A stretch of 32,682 nt of DNA, from NCBI GenBank assembly GCA_947631335.1, contig CANRKZ010000013.1, forward strand, positions 1 to 32,682, read 5' to 3'. Each line of letters opens with the position of its first letter. Within the stretch, counting starts at the first letter, position 1. The notes beneath the pieces are model-generated. The model saw only the letters and a program-made list of their open reading frames with translations, had not been told where the DNA came from and searched no databases. Source of the DNA: an uncultured Clostridia bacterium (GTDB lineage: Bacteria; Bacillota; Clostridia; TANB77; CAG-508). Made by a program: the position numbers and the translations under genes. Shown here piece by piece: positions 11,644 to 21,946 of the stretch.

Positions 11644-12579
11644 TTATTGCACTACACTAACTGGTAAGTATCTTACTCCCCATTGCAATGCTGCTGAATG
11701 TGAGTCCACATAGATGTCAATCCTATTTCCCTTAATTGCTCCACCTCTATCTTCTACTGTATAAATATGTCCACCAATATTTAATTTTGTTCCAAATGCA
11801 AATTTTGATGGTGCAGCAACAGTTCTTCCTGCTGTTGCCCTTGTTCCAGATGCTGTTCTTCCTGTAGTTTTCCCGCAACATTTACTACAACAACAATATG
11901 CTGTAATTTTATAGGTTTCTCCATTAATAACTGCTGTAGTTGTTGTTCTTGGTATACTAGCACTTCTTGATGTTTCTACTTTTTTCTGTACTTGAACAAT
12001 TTTATCAATTGGTTCACTTATTACTACTTCTGACATCACTATTCTTTCAATTTCTACTTCATTTTGATATTTAATTTTATAAGTTACTTCTTTTAAACCA
12101 TCTTTTCCTTCTTTTAGTACCTTATTAGTTGTATCTGAATTAGTTTCTGTAGCATTCTTAGTAATCGTTTCATAAGGTATTGCCACTTGCTCTACTACTA
12201 TTTTTTCAGTTATAGGCGCATAATTTTGTAATAATTGCTCTAAAGATGTTGTTACACCTTCTTCTGAAATTTTAGCAATTTGAACCTCATTATATGATTT
12301 ATCTGTTATTTGAATTCTCTCACCTGCCGATATTTCTGTATTCAAATCTGGTATTGTTTTTTGATTTTCCTCTAACACAATATTATTTTCTTCTAATACT
12401 TCTGAAACAGTAGCTTTTGATGTTAAAGCTGTCATTTCATATCCATTTTGAAGAATAATTTTTATATCCTTTAAATTTGTATTAACTGCCATAACTCCAA
12501 TTCCTGATATTAAAATCAAGATTATACTAACACAGATAATTTTTGTAATAGAAATGGAAGCTTTTTCTTCTCTTTTCAT
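11644..12579 (-). CDS. YabE-like cell-wall protein: N-terminal TM, DUF348/G5-like region, C-terminal 3D domain
   Basis: C-terminus YKITAYCCCSKCCGKTTGRTASGTRATAGRTVAAPSKFAFGTKLNIGGHIYTVEDRGGAIKGNRIDIYVDSHSAALQWG is a typical 3D domain. Confidence 0.85.
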   Translation of the reverse strand: MKREEKASISITKIICVSIILILISGIGVMAVNTNLKDIKIILQNGYEMTALTSKATVSEVLEENNIVLEENQKTIPDLNTEISAGERIQITDKSYNEVQIAKISEEGVTTSLEQLLQNYAPITEKIVVEQVAIPYETITKNATETNSDTTNKVLKEGKDGLKEVTYKIKYQNEVEIERIVMSEVVISEPIDKIVQVQKKVETSRSASIPRTTTTAVINGETYKITAYCCCSKCCGKTTGRTASGTRATAGRTVAAPSKFAFGTKLNIGGHIYTVEDRGGAIKGNRIDIYVDSHSAALQWGVRYLPVSVVQ

Positions 12580-12612
12580 AAAAATTTATTACCTCCTTTT
12601 GGCAACACAATT

Positions 12613-12641
12613 AGTATAACATTTTTTTATGCTTTTGTCAA
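12613..12641 (-). promoter_or_regulatory. Sigma-A promoter for the YabE-like gene
   Basis: TTGACA, 17-nt spacer AAAGCATAAAAAAATGT, TATACT. Confidence 0.8.
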
Positions 12642-12894
12642 ATTTTGCTAACTTCTTACTTACAAGCTAGCTATCATGATATTTATATAAAACTAATAAT
12701 TTGTCCTTTTATAATTTTTTATTTTCTGATTCTTACTCTATTATATGTTTTTCCTTAACAAATATTACTTTTATCTATTAAATTTGTTAGTCGCTTTTTT
12801 TGAATTTCTTTTTTACAATTTTATTGTATAAATTTATTTAATATGTTATGATTAATTTGTATATAATATTAATATTAGAATAGGAGGAATTATT

Positions 12895-13461
12895 ATGACA
12901 ATTGGTTGGATTATATTAGCAATTGTAGTACTACTTATTATTTTTGTAATTGGAATCTATAATGGTTTAGTACAAGCCAAAATAAAAGTAGATAATGCTT
13001 GGAGTCAAATAGATGTACAATTACAAAGAAGATTTGATTTAATTCCAAATTTTGTAGAAACAGTAAAAGGTTACATGACACATGAAAAGGAAACTTTTGA
13101 AAAAATTACTCAACTTAGAACTTCTTGGGCAAACACTAACAGTGTTTCTGAAAAAGCCGAATTAGATAATCAATTATCTAACTCTTTAAAAACGATTATG
13201 GCTGTTTCTGAAAATTACCCAGAATTAAAAGCAAATCAAAACTTTTCAGAATTATCAGAAGAATTAAGAAATACAGAAAATAAAATTTCTTTTTCTAGAC
13301 AATTCTATAACGATACAGTAACTATGTACAATACAAAGCTACAAGTATTTCCTTCTAACATCATTGCTGGAATGTTTCATTTTACAGCTCGTGACTTATT
13401 TAAAGCAGAAAGTGATGAAGCTAGAAAAAATGTTAAAGTTGATTTTGGAAATCAGTCTTAA
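12895..13461 (+). CDS. lemA: LemA family protein
   Basis: N-terminal TM then VDNAWSQIDVQLQRRFDLIPNFVETVKGYMTHEKETFEKI...ARDLFKA. RBS TAGGAGGAAT upstream. Confidence 0.95.
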   Translation: MTIGWIILAIVVLLIIFVIGIYNGLVQAKIKVDNAWSQIDVQLQRRFDLIPNFVETVKGYMTHEKETFEKITQLRTSWANTNSVSEKAELDNQLSNSLKTIMAVSENYPELKANQNFSELSEELRNTENKISFSRQFYNDTVTMYNTKLQVFPSNIIAGMFHFTARDLFKAESDEARKNVKVDFGNQS

Positions 13462-13470
13462 AACTAAATG

Positions 13471-13499
13471 AAAGGTTAGAGGTTATTCTTCTGACCTTT
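13471..13499 (+). terminator. Hairpin terminator between lemA and htpX
   Basis: AAAGGTTAGAGG-TTATT-CTTCTGACCTTT followed by TTCT; two positions are G-U pairs. Confidence 0.5.
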
Positions 13500-13539
13500 T
13501 TCTATAAAAATATAAATATAATTAGAAAAGGAATTTGTT

Positions 13540-14445
13540 ATGTTTGAAAGTATAAAAAAGAATAAATTAGAATCTGCTGTTATTATTGCAATTTTTATAT
13601 TAGTTATTACTTTAGTTGTTTATTATATTTGTAATGCTTTAAGATTAGGACCTATCTCACTTATAATTGCACTTATTTTTTCTATTGGTTCTGCTTGGGG
13701 TTCTTATTATTACAGTGATAAGATTGTTTTGTCTCTTAGTAAGGCAAGACCTGCCACAAAAGAAGAAGATCTAAAATTAGTTAATATTTTAGATGCCTTA
13801 ATGGTTTCTTCTGGTTTAACGGTAAAACCTAGACTTTATGTAGTAGAAGATATTCAGCCAAATGCTTTTGCAACAGGAAGGAATCCCAAAAATGCTGTTA
13901 TTTGTGTTACTACAGGTCTTTTAGAAAAACTAAATTATTATGAACTAGAAGGCGTTATTGCCCATGAAATGGCACATATTAAAAATTATGATATTCGTTT
14001 AAGTTGTGTTGTTTCTGTTATGGTTGGATTTATGGTTATGATTTCAGATATGTTCTCTCGAGCACTTTTCTGGGGAGATTTTCGTAACGATAGAGACAAT
14101 GATAGTAAAGCAAATGGTATTTTAATGATTATTGGATTAATTTGTTTAATTTTAGCTCCTATTTTTGGTTCTTTAATGCAACTTGCTTTATCTAGAAAAA
14201 GAGAATTTTTGGCAGATAGTACAGCTATAGAATTTACCCGTAATCCAGATGGTTTAATTTCTGCACTTGAAAAGCTAGAAAATGATCCAAATCAATTAGA
14301 AACGGCTAATAGTGCTACATCTAATATGTATATTGTAAATCCATTTAAAAAAGATACTAAAGAAGGCAAGAAAAAAACTTCTAGTATTTGGTCAACACAT
14401 CCTAGTACAGAAGATCGAATTGAAGCTTTAAAAAATTTGAAATAG
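13540..14445 (+). CDS. htpX: HtpX-like membrane zinc metalloprotease (M48)
   Basis: HEMAHIKNYDIRLS zinc motif, multiple TM segments, downstream AEDRIEALKNL-like tail; adjacent to lemA. Confidence 0.92.
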   Translation: MFESIKKNKLESAVIIAIFILVITLVVYYICNALRLGPISLIIALIFSIGSAWGSYYYSDKIVLSLSKARPATKEEDLKLVNILDALMVSSGLTVKPRLYVVEDIQPNAFATGRNPKNAVICVTTGLLEKLNYYELEGVIAHEMAHIKNYDIRLSCVVSVMVGFMVMISDMFSRALFWGDFRNDRDNDSKANGILMIIGLICLILAPIFGSLMQLALSRKREFLADSTAIEFTRNPDGLISALEKLENDPNQLETANSATSNMYIVNPFKKDTKEGKKKTSSIWSTHPSTEDRIEALKNLK

Positions 14446-14465
14446 TTATTGCAAGTAACATAAAA

Positions 14466-14494
14466 TTGACTTTTATTTAAAAATATTGTATAAT
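14466..14494 (+). promoter_or_regulatory. Sigma-A promoter for the 138-aa ORF
   Basis: TTGACT (14466-14471), 17-nt spacer, TATAAT (14489-14494). Confidence 0.8.
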
Positions 14495-14522
14495 TTATTT
14501 ATCAACTTTTAGGAGGATTTAT

Positions 14523-14939
14523 ATGGCAAATAATTTTGCAAAGTTGGACACAAAAGGGTTAGATCGAGCAATTTTAGTAGATAATTGTACAATTAAAGTT
14601 TTTCGATCTGGCAAATCTTATTGTCTCGTTCGGGTGGAAAAAAATGATGTTTTAGTTGCTTGTGGTGAAACTGTAAATCTCTTAACTTCTCTTCAGAAGG
14701 CAAACGATTTTTATGTTTCTGACAAATTACCAAAACTCTATTTCCCATCTTTAGAAACTAGATTTGCTTTAAATGCACTCATTCTTGATGGCTGTCAAAT
14801 CTTAATTCAAAAGAAAAGAAATTTGATTAGAGGTTGTGTAAAGTCTTGGGAAGGAAACTTTCTCTTTGAGAGATCTACTCCCACTCTTAAACAATTATTA
14901 ATTTCACTTGAGCGAATAGCACAAAGGCACTCTTACTGA
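14523..14939 (+). CDS. Hypothetical protein, 138 aa
   Basis: Strong RBS (AGGAGGA), own promoter and own terminator. No family recognised. Confidence 0.75.
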   Translation: MANNFAKLDTKGLDRAILVDNCTIKVFRSGKSYCLVRVEKNDVLVACGETVNLLTSLQKANDFYVSDKLPKLYFPSLETRFALNALILDGCQILIQKKRNLIRGCVKSWEGNFLFERSTPTLKQLLISLERIAQRHSY

Positions 14940-14950
14940 GTGCCTCTTTG
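14922..14950. terminator. Bidirectional terminator between converging genes
   Basis: CAAAGGCACTC-TTACT-GAGTGCC(T)CTTTG. It overlaps the stop codon of the 138-aa ORF and abuts the end of the TatD gene. Confidence 0.7.
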
Positions 14951-15736
14951 CTATTTACTTTTTATTTGAAATATATCTTTTGCATTTTGATAAGTAATAT
15001 CTGCCACATCTTCCAAAGAAATCCCCTTTACATCTGCTATTTTTTGTGCCATATATTTTACATTCCTTGGATCATTTCTCCTTCCTCTTAGTGGTTCTGG
15101 AGATAAATAAGGACTATCTGTTTCAATTAATATCCTTTCATAGGGTACCATTTCAATAATTTCATCTGCATTTTTAGAATTTTTGAAAGTAATTGGACCT
15201 GCAAAAGAAATATAAAATCCTAATTTTAATCCTTCTTTAATTAACTCTCGATTAAGAGGACAACAGTGAAAAATCCCCTTTTTTCTTACTACATTTTGTT
15301 TTAAAATGAGTAATGTATCCATAATAGCTTCTCTTGTATGTATAACAATTGGAAGATCTAATTCATTTGCTATTTTTATCTGCTCCGTAAAGGCTTTTTT
15401 TTGTAATTCTTTATTGCCCTTATTCCAATAATAATCTAATCCAATTTCTCCAATTGCCACTACTTTTGAATTTTTCTTTGCTAACACACGTATCTGATCT
15501 AACATTTTCCACATTTCTTCTTCTGTCTGTGGAATGTCATTTGGTGAAATGCCACAAGTCCCATATATAAATTCATATTTTTTAGATAATTCAATTGATT
15601 TTTGTGAACCTTCTAAACTATATCCAGCTGATACCAATCGATCAATTCCTTCTTCTTGTATTTTAACAATCAATTCATCTCTATCTGCATCAAATTTCTC
15701 ATCATCTAAATGTGCATGACTATCAAAAAATTTCAT
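14951..15736 (-). CDS. TatD family metal-dependent hydrolase
   Basis: MKFFDSHAHLDDEKFDADRDEL, AIGEIGLDYYWN, PIVIHTREA, ILIETDSPYLSPEPLRGRRNDP. Confidence 0.95.
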   Translation of the reverse strand: MKFFDSHAHLDDEKFDADRDELIVKIQEEGIDRLVSAGYSLEGSQKSIELSKKYEFIYGTCGISPNDIPQTEEEMWKMLDQIRVLAKKNSKVVAIGEIGLDYYWNKGNKELQKKAFTEQIKIANELDLPIVIHTREAIMDTLLILKQNVVRKKGIFHCCPLNRELIKEGLKLGFYISFAGPITFKNSKNADEIIEMVPYERILIETDSPYLSPEPLRGRRNDPRNVKYMAQKIADVKGISLEDVADITYQNAKDIFQIKSK

Positions 15737-15742
15737 CTTATC

Positions 15743-16117
15743 TTACCTTCCTAAAATAGTTACGTTTGCTACTGCATAATCTTTACAATGTGATATGCTT
15801 AAATCCATACTTTCGATATCTTTTAAGTTGATTCCTATAATATTTAATTTTGGTCTTCCTTGCTGATCATTTATCACTTCAAAATCCTTCCAACAAATTT
15901 CATATTTATCTTTTATCTTCCACGATATAGCTTTAAATGCCGCCTCTTTTGCCGCAAATCTTGCAGCATAATGTTGATATTTTTGAACTTTTCTACTTTC
16001 ACAATATTCTATTTCTTTTTTAGTAAAAATCCTATCTAAAAACTTCGTTCCAAGTTTTTCAATACTTTCTTTCACTCTTCCTATTTCAATAATATCAGTA
16101 CCACAAGTTACTCTCAT
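15743..16117 (-). CDS. acpS: Holo-[acyl-carrier-protein] synthase
   Basis: GTDIIEIGRVKESIEKLGTKFLDRIFTKKEIEYC and ARFAAKEAAFKA. Likely start is ATG 16117 (MRVTCGTD) with AAAAGGAG upstream, rather than 16153. Confidence 0.93.
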   Translation of the reverse strand: MRVTCGTDIIEIGRVKESIEKLGTKFLDRIFTKKEIEYCESRKVQKYQHYAARFAAKEAAFKAISWKIKDKYEICWKDFEVINDQQGRPKLNIIGINLKDIESMDLSISHCKDYAVANVTILGR

Positions 16118-16199
16118 GAATTTTTCTCCTTTTCTAATTAAGGATAAGTACAAATTAATAATTGCTGAAAATATAAATATATATCTATACCTATCTAAA

Positions 16200-17432
16200 T
16201 TAAATTCTTGTTAGTGCAACAAAATTTAATATATTAAATATTAAAGACGCAACTAAGATAATAGCAATAATAATTGTCGACTTCCTATTTTTTTCTATAT
16301 TTAAATCTTTATATAAAATATCGTATTTATTTTTTACTCCTTCATATAATATTTCTAATTCAAACACCTCTTGCATTTTATGATTCAAAATGCTTCCTGT
16401 TTCATCTTCTGTTATTTCTTGTATCCATAAATTTTTTGTAAAATCAATAAATTCTTTTCTTGCTTGTTTTACTTTTTTTGGATCTTTAAATTTTAATTGT
16501 AATTTTTTTAAATAAATCCTTTTATATAAATTTAATAAATAGGTATAAAAATATTGATTTTCATATTCATCTGGAAGTATTGTATAATTATTCATGTCAC
16601 TACTTGAAGAAAATAGAGCACAAGACTGCTTTGTTAACCCTAATTTAGCATATTTCCATTTTGAAAATGTTTTTATTTTTTCTTCTTCTAGCTCTCTACT
16701 ATTATCTGCTGGTAATATATTAGCATATTTAATAAAATGATGTTTTATTTTATCAAATTCATTGATGCTATTCCAACATTCTTGATCAATACATACGTAA
16801 GAATATGTTAAGAATCTCTCTGTATCAATATCCAATTTCATAGCTTCTATATTCGTTCCTGTAATATTTTTTATAAATTCTTGAAATGTCTCTACTTCTG
16901 AAAAACTACCTGTTTGCAAGCGAATATTATCATAGGCATCCAAATAAGAAACTTCTTGATTAATATCTCTAAATTTATAGTTAAAATTTAAAATATTAGC
17001 AAAATTTGAATCCTCTTCTAAATTCGTTTTTATGACTAAAAAACAAATTCCTGTATTAAAACATATTACTTCTATCCTTTGTATATTAAAGAAAATCCCC
17101 TTATTATCATCTACTTTTCCTTGTATGTCCTTTTTTAATGTGTATTCAAAAATATTACAAGAATATTTACTAAGAATTGCTGCTCTTGTTTCAATTGGTA
17201 ATTCTTCTAATTTTTTTAATTTAGTATTTCCAAAACTAAAGCTAGAAAAAAGAAAATCTCTAGTTTTTGGTAAAAAATATTGATACATTCTAAAATCTTT
17301 TTCTTTTTGAAAAACCTTTAAATTACAATTTTTATCTTTCAACATTTTTAATAAATATCTCTGGTATTTTCCATCTTTTATAATAAAAGGATGGATAAAG
17401 TAAGTATATTGATAATTTATCTTTAGTTCCAT
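16200..17432 (-). CDS. Hypothetical protein, C-terminally membrane anchored; possibly CorA-like topology
   Basis: 410 aa with helical C-terminal region and terminal hydrophobic segment STIIIAIILVASLIFNILNFVALTRI. No confident family. Confidence 0.5.
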   Translation of the reverse strand: MELKINYQYTYFIHPFIIKDGKYQRYLLKMLKDKNCNLKVFQKEKDFRMYQYFLPKTRDFLFSSFSFGNTKLKKLEELPIETRAAILSKYSCNIFEYTLKKDIQGKVDDNKGIFFNIQRIEVICFNTGICFLVIKTNLEEDSNFANILNFNYKFRDINQEVSYLDAYDNIRLQTGSFSEVETFQEFIKNITGTNIEAMKLDIDTERFLTYSYVCIDQECWNSINEFDKIKHHFIKYANILPADNSRELEEEKIKTFSKWKYAKLGLTKQSCALFSSSSDMNNYTILPDEYENQYFYTYLLNLYKRIYLKKLQLKFKDPKKVKQARKEFIDFTKNLWIQEITEDETGSILNHKMQEVFELEILYEGVKNKYDILYKDLNIEKNRKSTIIIAIILVASLIFNILNFVALTRI

Positions 17433-17469
17433 TTTTTATCACCTTCATCTTTTATGTTCTTTTCTTAAT

Positions 17470-18990
17470 TTATAATTGATTATAGTAGTTCATATTAAGG
17501 TCTTTTCCTAAATGCCATCTACCTACGAAGTCAATTTTCAAATACTCTTCTAAATTATAAGTAGGCTCTTGAACAATATTTCCTTTGCTATCAATTGAAC
17601 CCCATTTGCCATCCTTTTTTACAGCTGCATATCCATATGCATTTTGTTCTGTTGCATCATCATAGACATAATCAACTATCACTTTGCCCTCTTTATCTAC
17701 AAATCCATATTTGTCATTTTTCTTACTTAAGAATAATGTGTGAGAACTGAATAAATCTACTGTACTTCTTTCCTCAAATTTAAAATTATAATACTTGTAT
17801 TCATCATTTTGTCTTAATTCTAAATAGCCTTTTTCATCATCCAAATCCACTAATATTCCAGACAATTTTACAGTATAAGTATTATCCATAATTTCATTAT
17901 TAAACTCTTCGTCTTGAGCTATATATAGATCGGCTTTTTCATCGTAACTAATTAAATTATATTTAAATTCTACTTTTTGATTTTTCTCTAAATCTATAAT
18001 TCCATATTTTCCATCTTTTTTAGCAATCAAGATTCCTGACTTTGCTTCTTTTATATCTTCATAGGATGAATCAAGTGCTATTTCTCCATTTAATTTCATA
18101 ACACCACATTGATTTTGTTTTTTATAAATTACTCCGTTTTCTGCATTTTTTAAGATAGCTATTATTTCATCAAATCCGCTATTTAATACTTCTGTTCCGT
18201 CTTTTTTTACTAAAACTTGCTTTCCTTCTTGCTTTACCACATATAGATCATTTCCATATACTTTTGTAATTTCGTCATATTTAATTTCTAAAACTACATT
18301 ACTCGAAAAATCTAAAATACCATATTTTTCCTCTGAATTTTTTACAATAAACCCAGCTTTATTATCTTTTCCTAAGTTCGTAACATCCATATATTCTGGT
18401 TTTACTATAATCTTTCCTTCCTTATCTGCTACTCCATATTTCCCATCTTTTGAAATTTTTAAAGCATTTTCAATTCCTTCTATTGCCACAATTTCATCAT
18501 ATTCACATGGCAAAAGTACCTTCCCATCAAAACTGATCGTTCCACATTTTCCATTTTTCTTAACCATTAATACATCATCTTCATACCATAAGTTATTATT
18601 TTCATCTTTATTTTGAATAGCCTCTACCTGTTCATATTCTGTAAAAATCTCTTGGTTTTTACTATTTAAAACTTTCGTTTTATAGGTTCCTAAATCATAA
18701 TTTATATCATAAGTACATAAAAAGATATCATTTTTACTATTTGGTACAATTATCATTTCTTGATAAGATGGATCTATTACTATATCTCCTATCTCATCCA
18801 TTACACCCCATTTATTATCCTTAAAAATAGCAAAATAATCTTTACTTGCTATTTTGCCTTGTTTTTTATTTTGAGATAATATACCTTTTACTACAAAAAC
18901 AAACATAATTACAACTATAATTGCTACTATAACCGCAAATACCTTTTTTATATTTAATTTTGGCTCTTCATATCTTCTTCCTTTACTCAC
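17470..18990 (-). CDS. WG-repeat protein with N-terminal TM
   Basis: Repeats such as FKDNKWGVMDEIGDIVIDPSYQ, KDGKYGVADKEGKIIVKPEYMDV, KNDKYGFVDKEGKVIVDYVYDDA, KKDGKWGSIDSKGNIVQEPTY. Confidence 0.9.
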   Translation of the reverse strand: MSKGRRYEEPKLNIKKVFAVIVAIIVVIMFVFVVKGILSQNKKQGKIASKDYFAIFKDNKWGVMDEIGDIVIDPSYQEMIIVPNSKNDIFLCTYDINYDLGTYKTKVLNSKNQEIFTEYEQVEAIQNKDENNNLWYEDDVLMVKKNGKCGTISFDGKVLLPCEYDEIVAIEGIENALKISKDGKYGVADKEGKIIVKPEYMDVTNLGKDNKAGFIVKNSEEKYGILDFSSNVVLEIKYDEITKVYGNDLYVVKQEGKQVLVKKDGTEVLNSGFDEIIAILKNAENGVIYKKQNQCGVMKLNGEIALDSSYEDIKEAKSGILIAKKDGKYGIIDLEKNQKVEFKYNLISYDEKADLYIAQDEEFNNEIMDNTYTVKLSGILVDLDDEKGYLELRQNDEYKYYNFKFEERSTVDLFSSHTLFLSKKNDKYGFVDKEGKVIVDYVYDDATEQNAYGYAAVKKDGKWGSIDSKGNIVQEPTYNLEEYLKIDFVGRWHLGKDLNMNYYNQL

Positions 18991-19171
18991 TCATATATCC
19001 TCCCTTAATTTTTCTTTTTTATAATATATCATATTTTATATACCATGGCAATAAATATTTGGACATTTTGTAAGCTTTTAAAAGAGCAAAATTAACTAAT
19101 ATAAAAAATAAAATTTTCTTAATAAGCTTTTTCATATCAAGAAAATTTTTCTAATTTTATAAAAATTTAAA

Positions 19172-19209
19172 AGTACATAGTATCATTTTAATAAAGAATA
19201 CCATGTACT
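19172..19209 (-). terminator. Hairpin terminator downstream of spoIIE
   Basis: AGTACATGGTAT...ATACTATGTACT inverted repeat followed by TTTT on the minus strand. Confidence 0.5.
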
Positions 19210-19242
19210 AAAAGGTCATTGTTTTTTATTTTGAGTTCTTTT

Positions 19243-21693
19243 TTAATCATCTTTCGTTCTAAACTTACAAACTACAATACTCATATCATCTTTTGCTGTT
19301 CCAAAATTATTATCAATTGCTTCATTTAAAAGTAAATCCGCTATTTTCTGAGTATTATTTGTTTCTATATCTTCTAGCATATATTTAATCCACAGTTCTT
19401 TGTTCTTATATTCAATATTAGAATCTAAAACTCCATCCGAACACATTAGCATAATATCACCAGATTCGATATCTTTATCAAAAGTTTGAATAGTACTTTC
19501 TTGTGTAATTCCAGTCGGTAACGAAGTAGATTTTACCATTTGAACTCTCTTTTTGTTTTTTACATAAGTTGGACAAGCTCCACTCTTTATAAATTCTATA
19601 TTTCCCATATACAAATCTACAATTGCAATATCAAGTGTTGCAAATATTTCCGAATTTTGATTCATTAAAGCTGTATTAATAAGATCCAAAGATATTTTCT
19701 TATCAAATCCTGATAATAATAAGTTTTCTAGTAATCTTAATGCTTGTACACTACTTTTCTTTGCTTCTTCTCCACTACCCATTCCATCACTAATTGCAAC
19801 TAGATATTTTCCATCTTTTAGTCTAATACTTAAATTACTATCTCCCGAAATTTCGCTTTTACTTTTTGTTGTTTCTGCCTTACCAATTGCCATAACATAT
19901 TTATCGTCAGATAAAAAGTTTAATTTTTTACCTACACTTGCCTCTGTATTTAAAACTATTTTTTCTTTCAATACGGTTGTTAATATATTTTCTATTATTT
20001 CAATTTTAGTAGTTTCTAAAATTTCATTAAAATAGATTTCAATCATAAATCGATTTTGTTTTTTTATTGCAATATCTTGTATTTCAATTTCTTTTTGCTT
20101 TATAAATTTTATAATTTCTGTTTTTTCTTTTTCATATTGGTCTTCTATTTCAATGTCCTTTTCTAAATTTTTTGCCATATTTTGAATTGCTTTGGATACT
20201 TTACTTAGTTGTTCACCCATATTTTTCTTGTTTTCTTCTACTTTTTTTCTCCATATAAAGTTACATTTGCTGACCTTATAGGATACATTAATTGCTCTTA
20301 CTATTTGTGAAATATTTTCTTCTAAATATTTACTAATATCTTTATCCTCAAACCCAACAATATAGCTATTACAATCAGCAAATATTTTTAATAAATCTTG
20401 TTTTGTTATTTCCTGCTTATCTAATAAACAATTAAATATTTCATCTAGAATCTTATCTTCTGTATTGGCTATATCGTCATATAACATGTTATTTTTATAA
20501 GGTTCTAAATTATTTAATAATTCTGTAATAAAAATCTGTTTATTTTCTACTTTATCTGTATTTTCCTCAAATGTTGTTGGTTCCACTACTCGATAAGTTG
20601 TTGCCATTTCTTGAATTGCTTCTGAAACATTATTTAAACTTTGTGCCATCTCTTTACTTTTATTTAAGGCCCTATTAGGTACAACTGGTAAAAATCTTTT
20701 ATTTCCTATAAATTCTTCTAAATCAATTTGTAAATTCTTTGGAACCGCTAATAATCCAATAGATGCAATTAGAATTTCTTTGAAATGGATTAATTCTATC
20801 GTATATCCATTTGAAACATAGGCTAGTACAACATTTCCTAGTGCAAATCCAATCACAACTCCTATTTTTCCAAATCGATTTAAAACTCCTGCTATCATTC
20901 CTGAAATAGCATAAGCTGCTATCATAATAGGTTCTGAACCTGATATAACTCCTAGGGTTACTCCAATTGTTACTCCTGATGTTGTTCCTACTAAAATTCC
21001 ATTTTTCCAACCTAGTATCATAACAATTAAAATACTTAATATATTTCGAATCCCAAAACCAAATACATTTAAATCTCCAAATCCTCCTACTGCTATAGCA
21101 AGTAAAAGGCTTGCTCCTATTACCTCTTCAATTGAAAAGGCTCTTCTTTTATAAAATTCTTGTACCACAACAATAGAATTTACAAATATTTTGTAAAATA
21201 CCAATGCAATCATTGCTAAGGTAATAGTTGATAATATATCATATAATGTAAATCCAGATATAGCAAATTTAACAATTTGAATTAGCAAAATAGAAATAAA
21301 AACATTTTTCCCTACTTTTATTTTTTCATTTCTCTCTTGTTCATTATAACGTGGCTTTATGATAAATAGAGTTGCTGTCATCACTAAACTTGTTAAAAAA
21401 TATCCTAATAATCCTCCTACTCCAAATTTAATAAAATTTCCTATTAAAGATATTACAATAATTCCAAGTACTGGTACAGAACATGCAAAACATGCTCCTA
21501 GCATACTAAGACTAAAAATAGAAAATTCTCCCCCTAAGCTAATAAAAGATAGCATGAAAGATACAAGATATAATGCAATATTGTTTTTAGTAAATACATT
21601 CGATAATATATTCACTTTTTCCTTATCGCTTCTTGTATTTTTGCTATCAAAATCTATTGTTTCTTCATTAATATTTTGGAACATCCTTACCAC
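19243..21693 (-). CDS. spoIIE: Stage II sporulation protein E (membrane-bound PP2C-type phosphatase)
   Basis: N-terminal polytopic membrane region and C-terminal phosphatase SIRLKDGKYLVAISDGMGSGEEAKKSS...SGACPTYVKN...SGDIMLMCSDGVLDSN. Confidence 0.93.
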   Translation of the reverse strand: MVRMFQNINEETIDFDSKNTRSDKEKVNILSNVFTKNNIALYLVSFMLSFISLGGEFSIFSLSMLGACFACSVPVLGIIVISLIGNFIKFGVGGLLGYFLTSLVMTATLFIIKPRYNEQERNEKIKVGKNVFISILLIQIVKFAISGFTLYDILSTITLAMIALVFYKIFVNSIVVVQEFYKRRAFSIEEVIGASLLLAIAVGGFGDLNVFGFGIRNILSILIVMILGWKNGILVGTTSGVTIGVTLGVISGSEPIMIAAYAISGMIAGVLNRFGKIGVVIGFALGNVVLAYVSNGYTIELIHFKEILIASIGLLAVPKNLQIDLEEFIGNKRFLPVVPNRALNKSKEMAQSLNNVSEAIQEMATTYRVVEPTTFEENTDKVENKQIFITELLNNLEPYKNNMLYDDIANTEDKILDEIFNCLLDKQEITKQDLLKIFADCNSYIVGFEDKDISKYLEENISQIVRAINVSYKVSKCNFIWRKKVEENKKNMGEQLSKVSKAIQNMAKNLEKDIEIEDQYEKEKTEIIKFIKQKEIEIQDIAIKKQNRFMIEIYFNEILETTKIEIIENILTTVLKEKIVLNTEASVGKKLNFLSDDKYVMAIGKAETTKSKSEISGDSNLSIRLKDGKYLVAISDGMGSGEEAKKSSVQALRLLENLLLSGFDKKISLDLINTALMNQNSEIFATLDIAIVDLYMGNIEFIKSGACPTYVKNKKRVQMVKSTSLPTGITQESTIQTFDKDIESGDIMLMCSDGVLDSNIEYKNKELWIKYMLEDIETNNTQKIADLLLNEAIDNNFGTAKDDMSIVVCKFRTKDD

Positions 21694-21897
21694 CTCTTTT
21701 ATTTGATAAGCTAATTTTACTACTTGTCCTTTGTGGTTTTTGTCTTTTTTAGTATTCTATCCTAAAAAACTTTTTTACATTTTATGATTTATTTTCTTTA
21801 TTTTTTTCATCTTTTTCTAATATCTGATTTTTATTTTATTACATCTTGATGAAAATTGCAATAAAAAAAGGAAAAAATCTCCTCTCTAATATATCAA

Positions 21898-21946
21898 ATA
21901 AATGATAAGATTCTTACGATTAAAACGTAAGAATCTTATCATTTAT
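21898..21946. terminator. 21-bp perfect inverted repeat overlapping the stop codon of the giant ORF; terminator-like
   Basis: Plus strand ATAAATGATAAGATTCTTACG-ATTAAAA-CGTAAGAATCTTATCATTTAT. The stop codon TAA lies in the stem. No immediate long U-run. Confidence 0.65.

Noticed and set aside
11781-11963. 60-aa minus-strand ORF rich in Gln/Leu within the 3D-domain gene
   Set aside because: Out-of-frame reading of the conserved 3D domain.
20723-21010. 95-aa minus-strand ORF inside spoIIE
   Set aside because: Alternative frame of the SpoIIE membrane region; no independent evidence.
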